This document shows positions 16,839 through 26,321 of a stretch of 64,000 nt of DNA, piece after piece; the stretch's first letter is position 1, and each line of letters opens with the position of its first letter. Source of the stretch: JBFLYC01 sp040756735 (GTDB taxonomy: Bacteria; Bacillota; DSM-16504; Desulfitibacterales; Desulfitibacteraceae). The notes beneath the pieces are model-generated. The model made no database searches. It was not told the DNA's origin and saw only the letters and a program-made list of their open reading frames with translations. Position numbers and translations under genes: made by a program. The stretch covers positions 58,410-122,409 of the forward strand of contig JBFLYC010000008.1 in assembly GCA_040756735.1 (NCBI GenBank), written 5' to 3'.

Positions 16839-19556
16839 TTATCGGACCCACTGAATTTCCACATCTGCGGAAGTGTCGGTAAAGCCAAGGACAATGTACG
16901 GGTAAGTTATCACTTGTATGACCATGTCGTCGGGATTTGGTTCAAGCAGCTTTAGTTGGACTATCCACTTTTCACCGGCGCTTTTGCCAATTTCATCTAT
17001 AACCACCTGATAGCCCCCAGTGGGTTTTTCTCCTGCTGTAATGAGGTACAGGTTAGCTCCTTCCACTTCCTTTTTATATGTGCCTGCTTTGCTTTTATTC
17101 TCTTCAATCCAACTGCGCAGTTCTTCAGGTGTTAATAGTTTGCTGTTGATGATGTCTTTTTCGCGCAGCGCTTCTTTGGGCAGGTCTGCCGGGGCTTCTG
17201 CCGGCGGCTCTACAGGTTCAGGCACTTCAATGGGATAGATGATGTCTCTTACAGGTGGTCTTTCAGGAATTTCCAAACTGTTTCTTTCATCCAATTTGTC
17301 TATTCCATGAGCTTTCCACAGCTTGTTTGAGAGAGTGTACAGGGTATCGCCTATATAGAGAATTCTTTCCACGTTTTTGTTGCTGTCATACCAGTAGCGG
17401 CCTGCTTTCTGGTAATCATCGCCCGTTAAGTGGGTGATTCTGCCTTTAAGGTTAAAGCCTGTTTTTAAATCAATGTGATAGACATAAGCTCCCTGGAAGG
17501 CAAATTCTCCATAAGGCGGTATGCCTTTATAGCCGTAGTTTTGAGTGCCCTTTACTTCCATGACTGTGATTGGTAGGGCCAACAGATTTTTCTCCCTTGA
17601 GAAGAGCAGGGCTTTATGATTTCTAAGTATTTCTGATTCTGTTCCCCGGTCTCCAATCATTTCTACAAATTTTTCCTTGGGATTGTTGACATCACTCACA
17701 TCAAATATTGCCATCTTCATGCCCAGGTAATAAGCCATACCGTCCACTTCTACCGCATCCTTGCCAAAACCTATCAAGTGGTTTTCATCATAGGGATGAA
17801 GGTAATCGCTGTATCCTGGAATTTTTAGAGCGCCCAAGATAGAAGGTTTTTCTGGGTTTTGAAGGTCAATTACAAAAAGCGGGTCAACTGTTTTAAAGGT
17901 GACCATATAACCCCTGTCGCCCATGAAGCGTACAGAGTAGATCGTTTCACCTGGAGCTATGTCTTCAATCTTGCCAACCATGCCTAACCCTTCATCAAGA
18001 ATATAGACGTTGTTCTTGGAGGTATGTTCGTCGCTGCGCCAGACATCCCCTGTTGTAGTTGCAACACGGAAGTATCCTTTATGTTCATCCATGGAAAACT
18101 GATTCAGGAGTAGACCTGGTACTTTGCCCTTGCTTTGATAATCAACCCTGCCCTCATCCAGGGAGAATTTGTATACCTGGGTGCTGTGGCTGGCAGCCCG
18201 AGCTTTGTCACTAAAGTCATACTGGGTAACTGCAACATAAAGGTTATGCAGGGAGGCATAAATGTTTTGTCCCGAACCAAGGAAGCTGGATACTTCCACC
18301 TGCTTGTTTGGTTTTTCCAGATCTAATCCGGCAACCAGCAGGTAGTTTGCTTCGATTGAGCCCGGGAAGTAGCGAATCTTTTCAAAGTCTATTTCTACAA
18401 AATCTTCTTTCCCAGCTGTATCCCTATAAACAGGTTTGTCAAGGTCCTTGCCCTCATCAAGCCTATAGTAGTTTATATACTTATTAGCTACCAGGTAAAG
18501 AGCTGAACCAATTTTTCTAGAAGATACATAGTACCCATCCAGTTCAACTTCCCTGACAAGCTTGATGTTGCTCTTGTCAGCAATGTCATAGATCATGGCT
18601 TTGACCGTATTGCGATAGCTGTAAGGAGGCATGATATCCGGGGCAATCTTTACACTGTCTCCACGAATAAAGGGCATTGGGTAATAATGTTCGGTAGCCC
18701 CGATAACAACCAGGAATTTGTCGTCAAGGTACAGTTCTCTGGGGGCAAAGGGCTGGCTGCTTAAGTCTATGGTTTTGACGAGGGCCATCTCTTTTGCGGG
18801 ATAGGCCTTGCCGATAATGATGCGTTGGTTGTTAACCTGGTAGATATACTCTCCATCTGTTTTAACCATATCAGCTTCATCTACACCCTGTACTTGAACA
18901 TTTGTAGTTGAGTAGCTGCCGCCGTCTCCTGCTGCTGCATCTGCAGCGGCAGGGGCTGCTGCTTTCATGACCGATTCCTCGGCTAGGTCCATTCCCCTTA
19001 GACCTATGCCAAATCTATAATAGCCGGCAGTATTCGCTTGAGCTTCTTTAAGCAATTCCATCAGCTTTTCCTGGGTTCCCAGGATAGGCAGTTCACTTAC
19101 ATGCATGTTAATATAAATCGACTTGTTTTCTTCTCTCCATTTTACGTCTGCGCCGAAGGATTCACCGATAAAACGCAGGGGAACCAGGGTTTTTCCTTCA
19201 ACTATCTGGGGAGCCACATCAAGATGGATAGAGGCGTTGTTTTTTAGAGCGGTTTTTTCTCCAATGGTTAAAAATATATTTGTTTCTCCTCTGGTTGCTG
19301 TAATAGTCTTTTGGTTCTCATCCCAGGTTACAACTGCCCCCATGGCTTCAAAAATGTCTCTTAGGGGGACTAAGGTTCTGTTTTCGATTATTTCGGGAGG
19401 AACTTGAAAGGTCAGTTGTTTGCCGTCAAGGTAGACCTTAATCTGATCGGTAGCTTTTCCAGGACTGGAGAGAACCAGAGATATAAATAGAAAGGCTGCC
19501 ACGACTGTTACAATAGTAATCATTACTAAGTTCCTATTTTTCATCGGGAAATTCAC
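16839..19556 (-). CDS. Secreted beta-propeller protein with copper-amine-oxidase-like and PrcB-like domains
   Basis: The 905-residue protein has an N-terminal signal/anchor (residues 10-30). A copper-amine-oxidase-like domain spans about 40-150 (LVPLRDIFEAMGA, LVPLRFIGESFGA). An Ala-rich linker (about 195-210) leads to a large beta-propeller of the PF09826 type, about 215-760. After a Pro/Glu-rich stretch (about 780-805), the last 90 residues resemble a PrcB protease-complex domain (GEKPTGGYQVVI). It is presumably exported and held at the cell surface. The function of this architecture is unknown. It is monocistronic, and its upstream region is shared with the divergent phosphoesterase gene. 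Confidence 0.85.
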   Translation of the reverse strand: MNFPMKNRNLVMITIVTVVAAFLFISLVLSSPGKATDQIKVYLDGKQLTFQVPPEIIENRTLVPLRDIFEAMGAVVTWDENQKTITATRGETNIFLTIGEKTALKNNASIHLDVAPQIVEGKTLVPLRFIGESFGADVKWREENKSIYINMHVSELPILGTQEKLMELLKEAQANTAGYYRFGIGLRGMDLAEESVMKAAAPAAADAAAGDGGSYSTTNVQVQGVDEADMVKTDGEYIYQVNNQRIIIGKAYPAKEMALVKTIDLSSQPFAPRELYLDDKFLVVIGATEHYYPMPFIRGDSVKIAPDIMPPYSYRNTVKAMIYDIADKSNIKLVREVELDGYYVSSRKIGSALYLVANKYINYYRLDEGKDLDKPVYRDTAGKEDFVEIDFEKIRYFPGSIEANYLLVAGLDLEKPNKQVEVSSFLGSGQNIYASLHNLYVAVTQYDFSDKARAASHSTQVYKFSLDEGRVDYQSKGKVPGLLLNQFSMDEHKGYFRVATTTGDVWRSDEHTSKNNVYILDEGLGMVGKIEDIAPGETIYSVRFMGDRGYMVTFKTVDPLFVIDLQNPEKPSILGALKIPGYSDYLHPYDENHLIGFGKDAVEVDGMAYYLGMKMAIFDVSDVNNPKEKFVEMIGDRGTESEILRNHKALLFSREKNLLALPITVMEVKGTQNYGYKGIPPYGEFAFQGAYVYHIDLKTGFNLKGRITHLTGDDYQKAGRYWYDSNKNVERILYIGDTLYTLSNKLWKAHGIDKLDERNSLEIPERPPVRDIIYPIEVPEPVEPPAEAPADLPKEALREKDIINSKLLTPEELRSWIEENKSKAGTYKKEVEGANLYLITAGEKPTGGYQVVIDEIGKSAGEKWIVQLKLLEPNPDDMVIQVITYPYIVLGFTDTSADVEIQWVR

Positions 19557-19643
19557 CCCACTTACTTTTTTAGCTATTAGACGTAATGAGAGAATTAATT
19601 GTTCCCAATGCTTTTATGAAGACTTTTTATAACAATGATTTTG

Positions 19644-19683
19644 TTAGACATCATTAGACAGTGTTAGATGATTCGGCTATAAT
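19644..19683 (+). promoter_or_regulatory. Promoter with three 10-bp-phased TTAGAC repeats
   Basis: TAGACA (19655-19660) and a perfect TATAAT (19678-19683) are 17 bases apart, about 48 bases before the phosphoesterase start. The -35 lies inside three direct repeats of TTAGA(C/T) at 19644, 19654 and 19664, spaced exactly one helical turn apart. A fourth TTAGACG is at 19577. This looks like a tandem binding site for a response regulator. Confidence 0.6.
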
Positions 19684-19730
19684 ACAAGGGTAGAGTTAAG
19701 AGAGGTCTTTTAGGCAAAAGGGGATGGACA

Positions 19731-20894
19731 ATGAGATCGCCGTTATTTTTGTTGATAATAGGTTTGATAATGCTTTTTTACGCATTGCTTAACTATTATG
19801 TTGGATTGCGGGGGTGGCAGTTTTTAGGGAGATATATACCCTTTTTAAGCAGTAAGGCTTATTGGCTGGTTTTTTGGCTGATAGCCATGTCTTACTTTCT
19901 AGGCAGGCTTGGGGGCGCCTTTTTGCCTGGAAGTTTTGTACAGGGATTGAAAGTAATCGGATCCTACTGGCTTGCAGCGCTTTTTTATATGATATTAATC
20001 TGGGCTGCAGTTGATGTTTTGCGTTTGCTGGACAGGTTGGTTGACTTTTCTGCAAGGCTGCAGATAGGAGGGCTGCCCCAGGCGGCAGTAGGTGGTTTGG
20101 TTTTCATGGCGGTCCTTGGCATTATGGTATATGGGTCCTGGAATGCCCGTAATCCACAGATTGTAGAATATCAAATTAATATTCCTAAAAAGGCCGGCAA
20201 TTATGATACATTAAGCGCTGTACTGGTATCAGATATTCACCTGGGAAGCATTGTTGATAATAGGCGGTTAAATGAGATGATTGATATGATTAACCAGCTG
20301 GAGCCGGAACTGGTTTTGCTGGCAGGAGATATTATTGATGAAGATGTGGAGTTCTTTGTGGAGCAGCAGATGGCAGAGAGTTTTAGGAGATTAACACCAA
20401 AGCTTGGGACTTATGCAGTCTTGGGAAATCATGAGTACATCGGCGGCAATGCGGAAGATGCAGTACATTACCTGCAGGAAGCAGGCATACATGTACTGAT
20501 AGATGATTATGTGCTGGTAGAGGACAGTTTTTACATAGTAGGCAGGGATGATAGGGCAGGGACTCGTTTTACCGGTCAAGGCCGTAAAAGTTTGACAGAC
20601 ATTATGCAGGGTGTTGATAATGGTAGACCTATAATACTCCTTGACCACCAGCCAACTCACTTAGAAGAGGCCAGGGAGGCGGGGGTGGACCTGCAGTTGT
20701 CAGGACACACCCACCGGGGTCAGTTGTTTCCCAATCACCTGATTACCCAAAAGATCTTCGAAATCGACTGGGGCTACTTGCTAAAAGGGGATCTCCAGGT
20801 TATTGTCTCAACCGGATACGGAACCTGGGGACCGCCTATTCGCATTGGCAACAAGCCTGAATTGGTTTACATAAAATTTCAGTTTGGCCCCTAA
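19731..20894 (+). CDS. Membrane-associated metallophosphoesterase (YkuE/YaeI type)
   Basis: The 387-residue protein has four or five N-terminal membrane helices (residues 1-145) and a calcineurin-like phosphoesterase domain. All metal motifs are visible: VSDIHLG near 167, AGDIIDED near 200, LGNHEY near 230, and SGHTHRGQ near 325. Close families act on lipid or nucleotide phosphodiesters at the membrane, such as YkuE and the UDP-diacylglucosamine-pyrophosphatase-like enzymes, but the substrate is unproven. Its stop overlaps the end of the convergent tex remnant by 3 bases. Confidence 0.9.
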   Translation: MRSPLFLLIIGLIMLFYALLNYYVGLRGWQFLGRYIPFLSSKAYWLVFWLIAMSYFLGRLGGAFLPGSFVQGLKVIGSYWLAALFYMILIWAAVDVLRLLDRLVDFSARLQIGGLPQAAVGGLVFMAVLGIMVYGSWNARNPQIVEYQINIPKKAGNYDTLSAVLVSDIHLGSIVDNRRLNEMIDMINQLEPELVLLAGDIIDEDVEFFVEQQMAESFRRLTPKLGTYAVLGNHEYIGGNAEDAVHYLQEAGIHVLIDDYVLVEDSFYIVGRDDRAGTRFTGQGRKSLTDIMQGVDNGRPIILLDHQPTHLEEAREAGVDLQLSGHTHRGQLFPNHLITQKIFEIDWGYLLKGDLQVIVSTGYGTWGPPIRIGNKPELVYIKFQFGP

Positions 20895-22229
20895 ACCTCC
20901 TTCATGCTTAGGCTGATGCGGGACCTTTTTAAATCAATTCCTATGACCCTTACTTTTACCTGGTCGCCAACACTAACTACATCCATGGGATGCTTGACAT
21001 ACTTATCAGCCAGCTCGGAGATATGTACCAGCCCATCCTGCTTGACACCAATATCTACGAAGGCGCCAAAGTCTACCACATTTCTTACGGTACCTTCTAA
21101 AAGCATTCCTTCAGTCAGGTCTTCCAGTTTTGTAACGTCTTTCTTTGATGGTTTTCTTTGCTTCCTGCCACTTGTTCTGCGGCGCATGGGGATAGACCAC
21201 GCCAACATCAAGAACTTTTCCGGTCTCATCCACCACGGCTATCTTGCATCCCGTACGGTAGCTGGGGTCAATGCCCATGACAGTCAAGCCCTTTACCGGG
21301 GGTTGAAGCAGGAGGTTTTTCAAGTTTTTTGAGAAAACGCTAATGGCCTGTTCTTCTGATGCGCTTGTAAGTTCGTTTCTAATCTCCCTTTCTATGGAAG
21401 GGGCTATGAGACGCTTGTAGGCATCTTCGGCAGCAGATTGAAGATAAGGCGTATACTGGTTTTCCCCTGTGATTACCCTTTGGTAAATTGATTGGATTGC
21501 CAAACCTTCGTCTACCTTTATCTTAACCGTCAAGGCTTTTTCATTTTCCCCGCGATTTATGGCAAGGACACGGTGGGGCGGCATTTTTGAAACAGGTTCA
21601 GAGTAATCAAAATACATCCGGTATGTCTCGTCAGTTGCATCACCTGCTTGTTTGACTGCCATTTCGCCGTGTTTTCTGGCGAGGTCTCTAATGGTTTGGC
21701 GTATGGCAGCCTCATCGGAAATGTTTTCTGCAATTATATCCAGGGCTCCCTTAATAGCGTCTTCTATTGTATGAATGTCCTGTTCAGGATTGATGTAGTC
21801 GGCCGCAGCTTCTTCCACTGTCAATTCTGAAGGATTCTGGGCCATAATAAAGTCTGCCAAAGGGCCTAACCCTTTTTCCCTGGCAATGATAGCCCTTGTT
21901 CTACGTTTTTGTTTATAAGGTCTGTATAAGTCTTCCACATCAACAAGCTTTGTGGATGCCCTGATTTTGGCTTCCAGTTCAGGAGTAAGCTTTTCCTGCT
22001 CGGCGATAAGTCGGATTACTTCTTCTTTTCTTTCTTCAAGGCTTCTTAAATAGTTTAATCTCTCCTGGATGCTTCTTAAAACATTTTCGTCCAATTCACC
22101 GGTGGCTTCTTTGCGGTAGCGGGCTATAAATGGTATGGTGTTGCCCTCATCGAACAGCTTTACTGCACTTGCTACTTGTTTTTCTGTAATACCTAATTCT
22201 ATTGCGATCTGTTTTGCAAGTAATGACAT
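20891..22229 (-). pseudogene. tex: tex (S1-domain RNA-binding protein), central part deleted and frameshifted
   Basis: The first 363 residues (from ATG 22229) are a clear Tex N-terminus (FIARYRKEATGELD, LYRPYKQKRRTRA, VMGIDPSYRTGCK, up to KWQEAKKTIKE). The frame then shifts at about 21145 and stops at 21111. From the same point another frame encodes the C-terminal S1 domain (KLEDLTEGML, NVVDFGAFVDIGVKQDG) to 20891. Tex proteins are about 715-720 residues, so about 265 residues covering the RNase-H-like core and helix-hairpin-helix region are absent. The join produces a frameshift. Either the gene was inactivated by deletion or the assembly lost about 800 bases. Confidence 0.88.
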
Positions 22230-22245
22230 GATTTAATGATTCCTC

Positions 22246-23670
22246 CTAATAGTTATTATTGTCAATGTGCAATTCAATAGTTGTCGGAATCTCAACATAA
22301 AAAGAGACGCCATTTTCTTCATTAACAGCCCATACCTTTGCCTTGTGAAGAGTGGCTATGCGATTAAGAATTGCCAGGCCAAGACCAAATTCGCCTTTAT
22401 AACCCTTGCTGAATTTTTTAAAAAGCACCTTCATGGTTTCAGGTTCAATTGGCGGCCCGTCATTCCATAAATGAATTAGCGCTGCTGGTGATGGGCTATT
22501 TTGCGCTGATTCTTGAAGCGACTGTATAGAAGATAGCTTAACGGTAATTATTTCTTTAGCATAGCGAATCTGGTTATCCAGCAAGGCTTCCAATGCTATT
22601 CGCCATTGATCCTCATCCCCAATGATGCTGGCCGGAGATAAATCAAGGGACCAATCTAATTCACTCCTGCGCCAGCGCAGCCTTTCAACTAAATCCTCTA
22701 TCAACTGTTCTAAATTAACGGTCTCATGCTTAGGTGCATGAGCTGCCATGTAATCAAGTTTTGTTATATATAGGAGGTTGCGGATGCGCTTTTCAAGTCT
22801 CTCAGCTTCCTCATCGATAACCTGCACTGTACTTGCAAGGTCACCCTTGGGGAAGATTCCGTCCCGGATAGACTGGGCATAGCTTCTCACAACCATTACA
22901 GGAGTTTTTAATTCATGGGAAACATGCTGAATAAAAGACTGCTGGGCTTCGTCCTGTTTAAGAATCTGTTTTCTTAAGGTCTCTATGGATTGACCAAGCC
23001 TGCCGATCTCGTCACTGCGATCCAAGAAAATGGTCTCATACCAGTCACGGTTAGCGATTTTATCAACATGCTTTTCCAAGATTACCAGGGGTTTACTCAA
23101 GTATTTGGCCAGGAGCAGGGCAGGTACCCAGCTGAATAAAAATACTAACCCCATTACAAACATTAATTTTTTAAAGAGTGTTCTAACCAGGTCATTCCTG
23201 TAGGAATCCCACATAAAGGATATCAAGAAAGCATTTTGACCAAAAACGTGTACCTTGGTAATCACATAAAACATCTGCCTGTTTTCAATACGCACGGCAT
23301 AATGCTTTTTAACAGAGTCCTGCCTTAAAGCCTGGTCCCTAAGCTGCCTCATAAATTCACCAGGCAGTGGAGGCCCATAGCCAAATATGCTCTGACCATC
23401 TTCAGAAAACATCACATGGTTTACCGTGCGTATGGACTGTAGTTGTTGTCTTCTTTCTAGAGTCAAGGATTGATCAAAAGCTGTCCTGTCTTGTTCATTT
23501 GAGTAGCGTTCAAGGGTCATGGCCTGGGCGTTCTCTATGGTTACATAAATTTCCTTGGTAAAAAATTGGCGTAAGGTCCAGGGAAACAGTGATGCAAGCA
23601 GCAAAGAAATTCCAATGGTAATTGCTGCAAAAACAAGCCATATCTGCAAAAATAACGGTAGATTTCTCAT
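22246..23670 (-). CDS. Two-component sensor histidine kinase
   Basis: The 474-residue protein has a membrane helix near residues 8-30 and an extracytoplasmic sensor region of about 130 residues. A second helix (about 165-187) and a HAMP domain follow. The HisKA box is FIQHVSHELKTPV near 245. The ATPase domain has an N-box (ALLDNQIRYAKE near 360) and a G-box (GEFGLGLAI near 430). It phosphorylates the response regulator encoded 2 bases upstream. The ligand is unknown. The position next to a MacAB-like efflux operon suggests envelope or antimicrobial stress. The adjacent tex remnant starts 16 bases downstream. Confidence 0.92.
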   Translation of the reverse strand: MRNLPLFLQIWLVFAAITIGISLLLASLFPWTLRQFFTKEIYVTIENAQAMTLERYSNEQDRTAFDQSLTLERRQQLQSIRTVNHVMFSEDGQSIFGYGPPLPGEFMRQLRDQALRQDSVKKHYAVRIENRQMFYVITKVHVFGQNAFLISFMWDSYRNDLVRTLFKKLMFVMGLVFLFSWVPALLLAKYLSKPLVILEKHVDKIANRDWYETIFLDRSDEIGRLGQSIETLRKQILKQDEAQQSFIQHVSHELKTPVMVVRSYAQSIRDGIFPKGDLASTVQVIDEEAERLEKRIRNLLYITKLDYMAAHAPKHETVNLEQLIEDLVERLRWRRSELDWSLDLSPASIIGDEDQWRIALEALLDNQIRYAKEIITVKLSSIQSLQESAQNSPSPAALIHLWNDGPPIEPETMKVLFKKFSKGYKGEFGLGLAILNRIATLHKAKVWAVNEENGVSFYVEIPTTIELHIDNNNY

Positions 23671-23672
23671 TA

Positions 23673-24347
23673 TTATTTCACCATCCGGTAACCGTATCCA
23701 TAAATAGTTTCTATGCCCAGGTCCGGCATTTTTTTGCGCAGGCGTCTTACAAGGTCGTCCACTACACGGTCTGAACCGAAATAATCATCACCCCAAATGT
23801 GATAGAGTATTTGCTCTCTGGATAATGCCTGTCCCCTGTTTTTTAGAAAATAAAGCAGGAGGTCAAATTCCTTGGAAGTTAGATCGACCTTTTTCCCATC
23901 CAATAGAGCAGTTCTGTTAGCTTCATTTATCTGGTAGGGAGGAACTAATGTAAAGGGAGGGGCAGTCTGTTCCTTGGAGCTGTTATAAATGCGTTCTAAA
24001 AGCTTTTTGCTGCGAATAACCAGCTCCCTGGGTAAAAAGGGCTTGGGTAAATAGTCATCGCTTCCCAATTCCAGGCCGATCACCCTGTCAATATCAGCAT
24101 CCCTGGCTGAAATAAATATCACAGGCACATCAGGGGTTTGAGTTTTAATCTCCCGTATTAGCTGGTACCCGTCAATGTCGGGAAGCATTATATCAATAAT
24201 CCATAAATGTGGGTTTGTGCTTATTGCTTTTTGAGCTGTTTTCCCTGTTATAAAAGAAGATACTTCCCAACCTTCCTTTTGCAGGTAGGAGTATAATACC
24301 GAGTTTAAGTTAACATCATCTTCAACAAGGTAAATAGTATAAGCCAT
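23673..24347 (-). CDS. OmpR/PhoB-family response regulator
   Basis: The 224-residue protein has a receiver domain with the acidic pair VEDD (residues 8-11), the phospho-acceptor Asp in IIDIMLPDIDG (near 53) and the conserved Lys in YLPKPF (near 103). A winged-helix DNA-binding domain (about 130-222) ends in VDDLVRRLRKKM and YGYGYRMVK. It is co-transcribed with the sensor kinase 2 bases downstream. A terminator at 24416-24447 separates it from the MacAB-like operon, so it has its own promoter. Confidence 0.94.
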   Translation of the reverse strand: MAYTIYLVEDDVNLNSVLYSYLQKEGWEVSSFITGKTAQKAISTNPHLWIIDIMLPDIDGYQLIREIKTQTPDVPVIFISARDADIDRVIGLELGSDDYLPKPFLPRELVIRSKKLLERIYNSSKEQTAPPFTLVPPYQINEANRTALLDGKKVDLTSKEFDLLLYFLKNRGQALSREQILYHIWGDDYFGSDRVVDDLVRRLRKKMPDLGIETIYGYGYRMVK

Positions 24348-24415
24348 ATAGTTTCCCTCCTAACATTTTGGGCAACATCATAAGTATAACAATAAAGTAT
24401 GAAAAGGAGTATAAC

Positions 24416-24447
24416 AAAAAAAGGGGATGACTTTCATCACGCCCCTA
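24416..24447 (-). terminator. Terminator of the MacAB-like operon
   Basis: On the minus strand AGGGGC and ATGA pair with TCAT and CCCCT, with an asymmetric bulge, and run into seven T. Confidence 0.65.
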
Positions 24448-24471
24448 TTTTTAGCGACACCACATTGATCA

Positions 24472-25641
24472 TTATTCAGCTCGCAGTGCATCTATTGGGT
24501 TAAGGTTGGATGCCTTGTTTGCAGGATAAAGTCCAAAGAATACGCCAACTGCCAGTGAAAACAAGAGAGCCATTAAAACAACTTTAAATGAAAATATTGC
24601 TGTCAGGCTGGATACCTTGTTGATAATTTCAACTAACCCATAGCCAAGAACAAGGCCGATTATGCCCCCGGTAATGCTGATTACAGCTGATTCAACTAAA
24701 AACTGCGACAGGATGTCTCGTTTCTTTGCTCCCAAGGCCTTGTTAATGCCGATTTCTCTCGTTCGTTCGGTGACTGAAACCAACATGATGTTCATAATGC
24801 CAATGCCCCCTACAAGCAGCGAAATACCTGCAATACCTCCCAGCATCAATGTCAGGGTTGAAGTGATCTGTCCCATGGTTTCAAGAATTTGTGTCTGGTT
24901 CATTACTCGGTAGGCATTTTCATTTCTAAACTTCTGCAGTAATGTAGCTTCAATGCTTGCTATAGCTCGGTCAACGAATTCCGGAGATTCGGCTTGAACA
25001 TAGATTGTACTGATCCTGGTGTTGCCCAGCAGCCTCTGGGCAGTGCTGATAGGAATTATGACCTTGTCATCTTCCGACCTGCCCATGCTGGCGCCTTTTG
25101 CTTCTAATACGCCTACAACTGTAAAGGCTGTGCCGTTAATACGGACTTCCTGTCCTAAAGGATTAACATTAGAAAAAAGTTCACTGACTACATCTGCTCC
25201 TAAAACCACTACTTTCTGCCGGAATTCTACATCAATAGGCACCAGAAATCGGCCTGATTGCAGCTGATAATTTCTAATGCTGTGATATTCAGAATTAGTA
25301 CCTTCTAATGTAGTATCTGTAGTTGAAGTTCCGAATTTTACGCTTGCCTGTCCGCTAACCATGGGAGATACATCCTTTACGCCCACTTTATCAGCTAATT
25401 CCATTGCTTCTTGATAGGACATATTATAAAGAGATGACCGGCCTGTAAACATAATGGTGATAAGGTTTGATCCCATGCTCTGTACCTGTTGGGTAACCTG
25501 GCTGGTTGCGCCCTGTCCGATGGAGACAAGGGCTACAACTGCAAAAACGCCGATGATGATGCCCAGCATTGTAAGAAAGGTGCGCAGCTTGCTGGACCAC
25601 ATGGCCATGAAAGCCAAACGTATTGCCTGGGGAAAACTCAT
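24472..25641 (-). CDS. MacB-like ABC transporter permease
   Basis: The 389-residue protein has the MacB/FtsX layout: one N-terminal helix (about 20-42), a MacB periplasmic-core-like domain (about 45-250), and three C-terminal helices in an FtsX domain. The typical ERTREIGINKALGAKKRDI loop lies near 290. These permeases use mechanotransmission to expel peptides or antibiotics. The start overlaps the stop of the ATPase gene by 4 bases, so translation is coupled. The ATPase here is a separate protein, as is usual in Gram-positive bacteria. Confidence 0.93.
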   Translation of the reverse strand: MSFPQAIRLAFMAMWSSKLRTFLTMLGIIIGVFAVVALVSIGQGATSQVTQQVQSMGSNLITIMFTGRSSLYNMSYQEAMELADKVGVKDVSPMVSGQASVKFGTSTTDTTLEGTNSEYHSIRNYQLQSGRFLVPIDVEFRQKVVVLGADVVSELFSNVNPLGQEVRINGTAFTVVGVLEAKGASMGRSEDDKVIIPISTAQRLLGNTRISTIYVQAESPEFVDRAIASIEATLLQKFRNENAYRVMNQTQILETMGQITSTLTLMLGGIAGISLLVGGIGIMNIMLVSVTERTREIGINKALGAKKRDILSQFLVESAVISITGGIIGLVLGYGLVEIINKVSSLTAIFSFKVVLMALLFSLAVGVFFGLYPANKASNLNPIDALRAE

Positions 25642-26321
25642 GATGACTTTCCCCCTTCTTCATTGACAATTAACCCGTCATGAATGTAAACCTGGCGCTG
25701 GGCTTGAGATGCTACTTCTTTATCATGGGTAATTAGTACAATAGTTCTGCCCTGGCTGTGCATTTTGTGGATCATGTTTATTACATCATGCCCTGATGTG
25801 CTGTCCAAGTTGCCTGTGGGTTCATCGGCCAAGATGATATCAGGTTCACCAACAATTGCACGGGCAATTGCTACACGCTGCTGCTGGCCTCCTGAGAGCT
25901 GGGTAGGTCTGTGATACATTCTGTCAGCCAGTCCTACCACTTCTAGAGCTTTCATGGCCCGTTCCTGGCGTTCTTTGCGTTTGACACCCCTGTATACTAA
26001 AGGACGTTCCACATTTTCCAGGGCAGATAAACGTGGCATAAGATTAAAGCTTTGAAAAACAAAGCCTATTTTTTTATTGCGTACCTCTGCCAGTTGATTG
26101 CCGGAAAGCTTGCTTACTTCCTGTCCATTGAGCCAGTATTTACCTTCAGTAGGCACATCCAAACAACCGATAATATTCATGAGAGTGGATTTGCCTGAAC
26201 CAGAAGGTCCTACAATAGCTACAAATTCGCCATTTGCAACTGATATGTCCACACCTCTAAGGGCTCTAACAACAATGCCGTCCATTGGGTAGCTTTTAGT
26301 AATGTTTGTCATCTTAATCAA
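25638..26321 (-). CDS. MacB/LolD-type ABC transporter ATP-binding protein
   Basis: The 227-residue protein has Walker A GPSGSGKST (residues 38-46), Q-loop FVFQSFNL, signature LSGGQQQRVAIARA (near 142), Walker B IILADEPTGNLD (near 162) and the switch His in LITHD. The LolD/MacB subgroup mark GNLDS is present. It powers the adjacent FtsX-type permease. It overlaps both neighbours by 4 bases, forming a tight three-gene operon. Confidence 0.96.
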   Translation of the reverse strand: MIKMTNITKSYPMDGIVVRALRGVDISVANGEFVAIVGPSGSGKSTLMNIIGCLDVPTEGKYWLNGQEVSKLSGNQLAEVRNKKIGFVFQSFNLMPRLSALENVERPLVYRGVKRKERQERAMKALEVVGLADRMYHRPTQLSGGQQQRVAIARAIVGEPDIILADEPTGNLDSTSGHDVINMIHKMHSQGRTIVLITHDKEVASQAQRQVYIHDGLIVNEEGGKSS

